From positions 1 through 7,734 of the forward strand of contig CAIYQH010000564.1 in the NCBI GenBank assembly GCA_903928285.1: 7,734 nt of DNA. The letters run 5' to 3'. The notes beneath the pieces are model-generated. The model saw only the letters and a list, made by a program, of their open reading frames with translations, made no database searches and was not told the origin of the DNA. Below are positions 1 to 4,652 of the stretch, piece after piece. The position numbers and the translations under genes were made by a program. This stretch comes from an uncultured Bacteroidales bacterium. GTDB lineage: Bacteria; Bacteroidota; Bacteroidia; Bacteroidales; FEN-979. The first letter of the stretch is position 1, and the number at the start of each line of letters is the position of its first letter.

Positions 1-252
1 ACTCCAAATGAACTGATGGCGGGGATCCATGACCGGATGCCCGTCATCATCCCGCGGGAGGAGGAGCAGCGATGGTTGTCGCCACGTCCTGATCCGTTGC
101 TTTTTGCGCTGCTTAAACCCTTTCCCGCTGACCAGATGGAGGCCTACCCGGTTTCAAAGCTGGTGAATTCCCCTAAAAATGATTCTCCGGAAATCGTGCT
201 GATGGATCAAAATTTATCTCCTGAGGAGCCCTTCAGCCGTTTATTTGCTTAA
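1..252 (+). CDS. SRAP (SOS response-associated peptidase, YedK/HMCES-type) family protein, C-terminal part
   Basis: Only the last 83 residues are inside the window; the reading frame is open to base 1, so the gene starts to the left. The fragment opens with TPNELMAGIHDRMPVII, followed by a WL motif, LLKPFP, PVSKLVNSP and NDSPE, which is the usual order at the C-terminus of SRAP proteins. In this family the His of the IHDRMP motif (codon 28-30) is an active-site residue, working with the N-terminal Cys2, which lies outside the window. SRAP proteins crosslink covalently to abasic sites in single-stranded DNA and shield them. The 3' end overlaps the convergent glycosylase gene by 20 bp. The family is recognised from motifs; the missing N-terminus (Cys2, Asn, Glu) cannot be checked here. 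Confidence 0.9.
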   Translation, partial: TPNELMAGIHDRMPVIIPREEEQRWLSPRPDPLLFALLKPFPADQMEAYPVSKLVNSPKNDSPEIVLMDQNLSPEEPFSRLFA

Positions 253-946
253 ACGCACAAAGGTATTTGTCGATATAAAACTGTTTCGACATGGCTTTAT
301 ACTGCATCACAAACCGGGGATGTTCGAGCGCAATAACCTGCCCGAAAAAATGATATTCGTCGTTTAGTTTCCGAAGAAATTTTTCATTTTTACCATTGCC
401 GAAACAAAAACAAATATCTGTTTCAATTCCCATCGCGATTTGCTTTTGAATATTGTCAACGATGAAATCGTAAACGGGATCGGGTACGGCAGGCAGATCT
501 GCCGGGAGAAAATCATAATAATTGCAATTCACCTCCTTCCCATTCTTCCCGGTAACGGTAAAGCCCAGTGGGCAAACCGAATTGATATAAAATTTTTCGT
601 AGAAGGCAACCGGTCCGCCAAAGGCATCGATCATCTCATACACGAAAACGGAGGATGGTTCATGTTTCAATTCCCCGGGATAGGCAAGTCCGCATCTTTC
701 AATCAACCGCTTCGGGTCGGTAAAGGGAATCCCGGTGACCCCGGCCCCGAATCTCCCCGGGTTGATCCCCAGGATCAGATGGCGGGGACGCTGATCATTG
801 TAATATTTTTGATAAAAGGCGGAAGAGATGGGAAGAATATTTTCATTATCCCTGAAGGGGTTCATGATCCTGATGCCCCCGGGCAAAGTCCCTGAAAAAT
901 CGAGCGTTTCGTTGAATCCTATGATCCTGTCGGCAAAGGTTCCCAA
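233..946 (-). CDS. SMUG2-like uracil-DNA glycosylase family protein
   Basis: A 237-aa protein of the uracil-DNA glycosylase superfamily, which cuts damaged bases such as uracil from DNA and leaves abasic sites. Motif 1 is GINPGRFGAGVTGIPF (residues 60-75), matching the SMUG-type GxNPGxFG...TGxPF loop, with the catalytic-loop Asn at 62. YINSVCPLGF (120-129) matches the SMUG N-x-CPL segment. EHPRF (208-212) corresponds to the C-terminal motif 2 (HPS in classical SMUG1), here with Arg in place of Ser. Length and motif spacing fit the bacterial SMUG2 group common in Bacteroidota. The start is TTG (946-944): no ATG or GTG lies in frame between it and the upstream stop at 979-977, and the protein beginning MGTFADRIIGFN fits the expected N-terminus. 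It is probably co-transcribed with the HD gene 30 bp upstream. Confidence 0.85.
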   Translation of the reverse strand: MGTFADRIIGFNETLDFSGTLPGGIRIMNPFRDNENILPISSAFYQKYYNDQRPRHLILGINPGRFGAGVTGIPFTDPKRLIERCGLAYPGELKHEPSSVFVYEMIDAFGGPVAFYEKFYINSVCPLGFTVTGKNGKEVNCNYYDFLPADLPAVPDPVYDFIVDNIQKQIAMGIETDICFCFGNGKNEKFLRKLNDEYHFFGQVIALEHPRFVMQYKAMSKQFYIDKYLCAFKQING

Positions 947-976
947 ATTCTGTCCGTTAATGTTCCAATGATTGCC

Positions 977-1519
977 TCACGCACTGCATAAGGCACGCCG
1001 GCGGGCTACCAGGTCGGAAAGTTCGATGTACATATTTGCATTCACCTCAAGGGCCATGGGAAGAAGAAACATTTCAGTCTGATCAAGGTATTCGGAGATC
1101 TTGCCGCTGGTATGGGTGTCGAGGTGCAGATCGGTGAGGTTGCTGATCCTGTCGGCACATTTCAGAATTTTTGCATTTACCGATCCTGTTTCCAGTACAC
1201 GCTTCAGATAGTCGCGTTTGAGTTCTCCCGGCTGCTGGGTCACTTCAAGCACAAGTTCCACAACCTGCGCGCCGTCCTGGTCGATATAGCGGATTTCGTC
1301 GACCTGGGAGGCCGGCAAATCCTCCAGGAAATCATGCAACAGGGAGGCCTTCAGCAGGATGGCATCATGAAATAACTTATAATCAAGCAATATACCGAGT
1401 GTTGCAAAAACATGCCGGAACTGGTTACCTCCGACTTTTCGCCTGATCCCGATCAGGGCTGTTGCTTTGAGGATATACGGCGCAAGAACAAGGTTCCTGA
1501 GCGTTGATAAATCGTCCAT
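977..1519 (-). CDS. Stand-alone HD-domain hydrolase, MESH1/SpoT-type
   Basis: A 180-aa protein that is essentially one HD domain. Metal and catalytic residues fall in the order known for (p)ppGpp hydrolases of the RelA/SpoT/MESH1 type: RRK at 26-28, H36 in FRHVFAT, H62-D63 and E66-D67 in LLHDFLED, and D123 in KCADRISN with N127 after it. Both spacing and length match the small MESH1 hydrolases, and no synthetase, TGS or ACT domain is present. The likely reaction is removal of pyrophosphate from (p)ppGpp in the cytoplasm, but some MESH1-like enzymes act on other nucleotides such as NADPH, so the substrate is not settled. ATG at 1519 is chosen over an in-frame TTG at 1543 because the TTG lies inside a candidate -7 box. 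The gene is followed after 30 bp by the glycosylase gene on the same strand. Confidence 0.8.
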   Translation of the reverse strand: MDDLSTLRNLVLAPYILKATALIGIRRKVGGNQFRHVFATLGILLDYKLFHDAILLKASLLHDFLEDLPASQVDEIRYIDQDGAQVVELVLEVTQQPGELKRDYLKRVLETGSVNAKILKCADRISNLTDLHLDTHTSGKISEYLDQTEMFLLPMALEVNANMYIELSDLVARRRALCSA

Positions 1520-1540
1520 GGCTGAAAGGATTATAACCTG

Positions 1541-1548
1541 CAAATTTA
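1541..1548 (-). promoter_or_regulatory. Candidate -7 promoter box (TAAATTTG) for the HD/glycosylase operon
   Basis: On the - strand TAAATTTG matches the Bacteroidota -7 consensus TAnnTTTG exactly. It would start transcription about 15 bases before the ATG at 1519. No TTTG -33 element lies at the expected distance, so this is a weak call. A TATAAT-like stretch overlaps just upstream. Confidence 0.35.
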
Positions 1549-1581
1549 CGCAATTATACCTCCTCTTTCCTTCATGAACGC

Positions 1582-1653
1582 TTATTTTAACAAATTTTCA
1601 ACGGCTGATTTAAGCTCCCCGGCAATCTTTTCAGGGTGTTTATCAGCGTTGTC
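1582..1653 (-). pseudogene. Possible C-terminal remnant of a lost gene (sulfatase-like tail?)
   Basis: Between two TAA codons on the - strand lie 23 codons; the translation begins DNADKHPEKIAGELK and ends SAVENLLK-stop. This looks like a genuine charged helical C-terminus and resembles the tail that follows the catalytic domain in many sulfatases (N-L-A-D-K-H-P-E-K-type). No start codon or longer frame is attached: the frame is closed by TAA at 1656-1654, and no upstream continuation was recognised in the other frames. It lies 62 bp upstream of the HD gene on the same strand, so an upstream operon member may have been deleted. Sulfatase origin is a guess from a short motif. Confidence 0.25.
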
Positions 1654-1656
1654 TTA

Positions 1657-2220
1657 CAGGGTGCCAGATTAGACAAGCCTTAGAGGAGGGTTAGACTGAC
1701 GGGAAGGATAAAAGCAAAAAAGGGAAACGGGATGTGCCTTGCATTGGGCATGGAGCTGTAAATATGAACTGAATATGAACCGGAAATATTCGAAAATCCA
1801 GAGAGTTTACAAAAGAAAGGAACTTTTGCCGTTGCATTATTTATCTATTTGAAGATCGTTTTGGCAGGATTTTCAGATGCCATACTCAAATAGTTTCATC
1901 GGGAAACCGCTGCATAAAAACCAATCTATTATGTCAATATTCAAGCAGCCTGACAGCATGCGTTTGCGAAACTATGCAGGAGTGTTTATTGTTAGCAATC
2001 AATTTGAGAACTGGCTGAAAAGTGAAATTTGCCCCCTGGTTCGGATGCCTCCACAGGGAAACCCGGGATAGTTAAAAAATACTGTTTTACATTTAACAAT
2101 CCGGGGCAGGCACCCTGATTTATTCCGGAAAAGCTTACCATTTCGGCTATTTCGGAATTTCATCCATTAAAATTACAAAGATTTCAATCCTGCCTGTGAT
2201 TGAAAAACAACCGTAAAAAA
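1657..2220. other. Intergenic region without a recognisable gene
   Basis: About 560 bp in which I see no convincing gene or RNA. A 64-codon + strand frame (1877-2071) exists, but its protein has no recognisable motif, low-complexity signal or clear promoter. The region is AT-rich with scattered stops on both strands. It probably holds decayed sequence plus the distal upstream region of the first secreted-protein gene. Confidence 0.5.
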
Positions 2221-2221
2221 A

Positions 2222-2238
2222 TTTAGAAGTAATCTAAA
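2222..2238. promoter_or_regulatory. Inverted repeat TTTAGA-N5-TCTAAA, upstream of first secreted paralogue
   Basis: A perfect 6-bp dyad with a 5-bp spacer (AGTAA), followed by CA. It starts 177 bp before the ATG. The same arms and the following CA occur upstream of the second paralogue at 4474-4490, with a different spacer (TCAAC) and exactly the same 102-bp distance to the -7 box. The surrounding bases between the two genes have largely diverged, so a protein-binding site is likely. The regulator is unknown. Confidence 0.55.
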
Positions 2239-2297
2239 CACCTGAATGAAAGGCATACCTGACATACAGCATGCAATATATTTCCCTTATATTTAAT

Positions 2298-2321
2298 TGA
2301 TTGTGAATTGCATAACAATCA
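2298..2321. promoter_or_regulatory. CRP/FNR-like dyad TGATTGTGA-N6-TAACAATCA
   Basis: Near-perfect dyad with one mismatched pair in the inner arms; the outer arms extend to ATTGATTGT / ACAATCAAT. The core TGTGA-N6-TAACA has the half-site layout of CRP/FNR-superfamily operators. Its centre lies 31.5 bp before the -7 box, so about 40-43 bp upstream of the expected transcription start. That is the class II activator position, and it would stand in for the missing -33 element. The same dyad is kept in register upstream of the second paralogue (4550-4573). The family assignment of the regulator is inference. Confidence 0.55.
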
Positions 2322-2340
2322 ATGTTGATTATAATTTCCA

Positions 2341-2348
2341 TATTTTTG
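2341..2348 (+). promoter_or_regulatory. -7 promoter box TATTTTTG of first secreted paralogue
   Basis: Exact match to the Bacteroidota -7 consensus TAnnTTTG. It stands 21 bp after ATAACAAT and 50 bp before the ATG at 2399. The identical octamer with the same 21-bp spacing to ATAACAAT occurs upstream of the second paralogue (4593-4600). No TTTG -33 element is present at the normal distance, which fits an activator-dependent promoter. Confidence 0.6.
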
Positions 2349-2398
2349 CACTTAATAGTGATTTAAATGAGTTGTTTAACCCAAAATCCGAAAAAAAA

Positions 2399-4204
2399 AT
2401 GAGAAAAGAGTCATTACGATTTTTCACCTTTTTAATCGGCACCCTGATTTTCTCGGTTGCCTTGACCTCTGGTGTTTTTGCGCACTCCAACGGCGCTCCG
2501 GCAGGCTATACAGGATCACCCGGAGACGGGCAAAATTGTACCAGCTGCCATGGTGGGTCAGCTGTGAATGTTACCGGCTGGATTACAACAAATGTTCCAA
2601 CACAGGGATATACTGCCGGCACTACCTATACGATCACTGTGGTGGCTACCGGTACAGGTAAAAAGGGGTTTGAAGTTTCACCGCAGAGTGTAACCGGAAC
2701 CCAGTTGGGTACGTTGGCTGCCGGAACGGGCAGCAAACTCGTGGGAGGAACAAAGTATGTGACCCACAGCGCTGCCGGCGCATCTTCCGGTACATCGACC
2801 TGGGTTTTTTCCTGGACGGCCCCTGCCGCAGGTACCGGTCCTGTTCATCTTTACATGGCTGCTGTTGTTTCCCAGCCCAATACCAAACTGGAAAATATCG
2901 TTGTCAACGAGTATTCCGCACTGCCTTTAGCCGTCGTTGCCACGGCAAACCCATCAACGATTGTCCAGGGGAACTCCTCGCAGCTTAATGCCACGGCATC
3001 GGGAGGCACCGGCACATACACCTATTCCTGGACCTCGTTACCCGCCGGGTTTACTTCGGCAATCCAAAACCCTGTTGTTTCCCCTACCGTAACCACACAA
3101 TATAATGTCAGCGTAAGTGATGGCAGCGGATCGGCCACTGGGAGTACCACTGTGACTGTAACCATCCCCGCTCCGCTTGCCGTTATCGCAACCGCTAGTC
3201 CGACAGCCATTACCTCCGGCCAGACCTCACAATTAAATGCCATCGCTTCAGGCGGATCGGGCATCTACAGCTATTCATGGACTTCGCAGCCAGCAGGTTT
3301 TACCTCCGGTGCCCAGAGCCCGACCTGTCAGCCTGCGGTCACTACGAAATACCTGGTAAATGTCAATGATGGCACCCAGACCAAGAAGGATTCGGTTACC
3401 GTAACCGTTACCGCTGTGCCGCTTACCGCCACAGCTTCAGCGAACCCGTCCACCATTTGCTCCGGTCAAACATCGCAGCTCAATGTTTTTCCGGTAGGCG
3501 GCAGCGGAACTTATACCTATGCATGGACCTCCGTTCCGTCCGGTTTTACCTCCACCCTTGCCAACCCGGTGGTTTCGCCAACCGTTGCGACTCAATATTT
3601 TGTTCATGTCAGCGATGGCACCCAATCGGCAGATCCATCCACCAATGTTACCGTGAATCAGCCTGCCACGGCTGCTGCCGGGAATGACACCTCCTGCGCT
3701 TACGTAACCACCCAGGTTCCCCTGCACGGCACTGCTTCAAATTATTCATCCGTTCTCTGGACCACATCAGGAACCGGTACTTTCAGTGCAGCAACCGCGC
3801 TGAACGGAGTTTACTTTCCGAGCATTGCCGATAAAACCAGCGGCAACATCACCCTCACCCTTACCGCTTCGGCACTGTCGCCCTGCTCAACACCCGCTAC
3901 CAGTGTCAGGCATATCCATTTTGATGGCCCGACCGGGATTGCCGATATGCAGAATTTGATCGACCTTTCGATCTCCCCAAATCCCTCTACAGGACAGTTT
4001 TCAATCCGTATCAGCGGATCTGAGGTCAAAGATGCCACCGTGGTGATAACCGACATGCAGGGAAAAAGGATTTTGCAAAATGTCTTTACCAGCGCATCCT
4101 CCGGGCCTCAGCAGATCGACATGACAGGGTACCCCAAAGGACTTTACCTGGTGAGAATCCAGACAGACAAGGAATCCTGTGTGCGGAAGCTCATTATCGA
4201 CTAA
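2399..4204 (+). CDS. Secreted T9SS cargo: choice-of-anchor V-like haem domain plus Ig-like repeats (paralogue 1)
   Basis: A 601-aa exported protein. Residues 1-28 are a signal peptide (KE-rich start, hydrophobic core, cleavage after VFA). The mature N-terminus, HSNGAPAGYTGSPGDG then CTSCH (C47, C50, H51), is typical of the 'choice-of-anchor V' domain (about 29-172), and CxxCH is a covalent haem-c motif. Three Ig/PKD-like repeats follow (176-254, 259-337, 341-419). A fourth beta domain (421-507) carries the WTTSGTGTFS signature seen in Bacteroidota surface proteins. A type A T9SS sorting domain (about 523-601) shows SPNPSTG, ITDMQGKRIL and KGLYLVRIQT. It is therefore probably exported through the T9SS and surface-attached or released. 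Its role is unknown; an extracellular redox or adhesive function is only a guess. The ATG at 2399 is chosen because an upstream in-frame TTG (2297) lies inside the promoter and would hide the signal peptide. No Shine-Dalgarno; an A-run precedes the start. Confidence 0.85.
   Translation: MRKESLRFFTFLIGTLIFSVALTSGVFAHSNGAPAGYTGSPGDGQNCTSCHGGSAVNVTGWITTNVPTQGYTAGTTYTITVVATGTGKKGFEVSPQSVTGTQLGTLAAGTGSKLVGGTKYVTHSAAGASSGTSTWVFSWTAPAAGTGPVHLYMAAVVSQPNTKLENIVVNEYSALPLAVVATANPSTIVQGNSSQLNATASGGTGTYTYSWTSLPAGFTSAIQNPVVSPTVTTQYNVSVSDGSGSATGSTTVTVTIPAPLAVIATASPTAITSGQTSQLNAIASGGSGIYSYSWTSQPAGFTSGAQSPTCQPAVTTKYLVNVNDGTQTKKDSVTVTVTAVPLTATASANPSTICSGQTSQLNVFPVGGSGTYTYAWTSVPSGFTSTLANPVVSPTVATQYFVHVSDGTQSADPSTNVTVNQPATAAAGNDTSCAYVTTQVPLHGTASNYSSVLWTTSGTGTFSAATALNGVYFPSIADKTSGNITLTLTASALSPCSTPATSVRHIHFDGPTGIADMQNLIDLSISPNPSTGQFSIRISGSEVKDATVVITDMQGKRILQNVFTSASSGPQQIDMTGYPKGLYLVRIQTDKESCVRKLIID
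2924..3655 (+). repeat. Three tandem Ig/PKD-like protein repeats, paralogue 1
   Basis: Three units with an 82-83-residue period begin PLAVVATANPS, PLAVIATASPT and PLTATASANPS. Shared positions include SQLN, SGG/VGG, YSW/YAWTS, GFTS, the P-x-V-x-T-x-Y stretch, DG and a closing TVTV or NVTV. By hand count units 1 and 2 are just under 60% identical. This is a protein-level repeat; at DNA level the units are too diverged to count as recent copies. Confidence 0.8.
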
Positions 4205-4246
4205 TCCCCGTTAGCTGTTTCAGCAACAAATTATACCATTTACAAA

Positions 4247-4278
4247 ATACCCTGCGGTTCGCTGCGGGGTATTTTTTT
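4247..4278 (+). terminator. Rho-independent terminator after paralogue 1
   Basis: ATACCCTGCGG and CTGCGGGGTAT form an 11-bp stem (two G-T wobbles) closed by a TTCG tetraloop, followed by a run of seven T. It begins 43 bp after the stop codon. It separates the two paralogues into independent transcripts. Confidence 0.9.
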
Positions 4279-4473
4279 ATCCCCTTCCCGCCTCTCCCTT
4301 GATATCTCAGGCGGAATCCATTCTCCCCTACCCACCGTAATCCTGCCGTTTCCTTGATTAACCCTCGTCTCTGCCTCCTAATTTGCTACCGGTCATTGTG
4401 AAATCATTATCAGAAATTTGGATTTACAGAGTACCGGATGCCCGAAGCTGGTCGTTTTACGGAGGAACAGAAA
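4279..4473. other. Spacer between paralogues, upstream half
   Basis: Nothing recognisable between the first terminator and the second control region. The first 110 bases are pyrimidine-rich on the + strand. No conserved site matches the region upstream of paralogue 1 beyond the dyad that begins at 4474. Confidence 0.4.
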
Positions 4474-4490
4474 TTTAGATCAACTCTAAA
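4474..4490. promoter_or_regulatory. Inverted repeat TTTAGA-N5-TCTAAA, upstream of second paralogue
   Basis: Second copy of the dyad seen at 2222-2238, with the same arms and following CA but a different spacer (TCAAC). It lies 102 bp before the -7 box, identical to the first copy. Retained arms with a drifted spacer suggest a selected binding site. Confidence 0.55.
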
Positions 4491-4549
4491 CAGATATCCC
4501 AATTCCGCGACAGATATGACATGTGTAACATATGTATTATGTATCTTGA

Positions 4550-4573
4550 TGATTGTTAATAAAATAACAATGA
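4550..4573. promoter_or_regulatory. CRP/FNR-like dyad TGATTGTTA-N6-TAACAATGA
   Basis: The core TGTTA-N6-TAACA is perfectly symmetric; one outer pair is mismatched. It is aligned base for base with the dyad at 2298-2321, and its centre lies the same 31.5 bp before the -7 box. The N6 spacer differs (ATAAAA against ATTGCA), as expected if only the arms are read by a protein. Confidence 0.55.
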
Positions 4574-4592
4574 AATATGTCGGATAATCATA

Positions 4593-4600
4593 TATTTTTG
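4593..4600 (+). promoter_or_regulatory. -7 promoter box TATTTTTG of second secreted paralogue
   Basis: The same octamer as at 2341-2348, matching TAnnTTTG, 21 bp after ATAACAAT and 52 bp before the ATG at 4653. The leader is AT-rich; CAAAATCTGA ends 7 bp before the ATG, like CAAAATCCGA in the first gene. Confidence 0.6.
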
Positions 4601-4652
4601 TTAAATATTTAACAATTAACCCACTTAATGTCAAACAAAATCTGATCTAATT

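Noticed and set aside
440..895. A 151-codon + strand frame opposite the glycosylase gene
   Set aside because: Antisense shadow of a gene with clear family motifs; no recognisable protein features.
1520..1543. TTG start for the HD gene adding eight residues
   Set aside because: An ATG at 1519 gives a normal MESH1-size protein, and the TTG overlaps the candidate -7 box.
1825..1851. TTTG followed by TCTATTTG as a possible promoter
   Set aside because: The -7 box has a mismatch at an important position, the spacing is only 15 bp, and there is no credible gene behind it.
1877..2071. A 64-codon + strand open frame in the intergenic region
   Set aside because: No recognisable motif, no good promoter at consensus spacing, and composition like surrounding non-coding DNA; chance frames of this size are expected.
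2297..2398. Extended N-terminus for the first exoprotein from an upstream TTG
   Set aside because: The extension covers the -7 box and the dyad and would bury the signal peptide; the paralogue begins at the equivalent of 2399.
2109..2450. Exact 13-base repeat GGCACCCTGATTT at 2109-2121 and 2438-2450
   Set aside because: One such match is expected by chance in a window of this length, and the flanks do not match.
2924..3655. Possible DNA repeat array or CRISPR-like periodicity
   Set aside because: The 82-83-codon period is a protein-domain repeat in frame; the DNA units are diverged and there are no spacers.
4410..4634. A 74-codon - strand frame between the paralogues
   Set aside because: It runs through the conserved promoter elements, its protein has no family features, and it is AT-driven.
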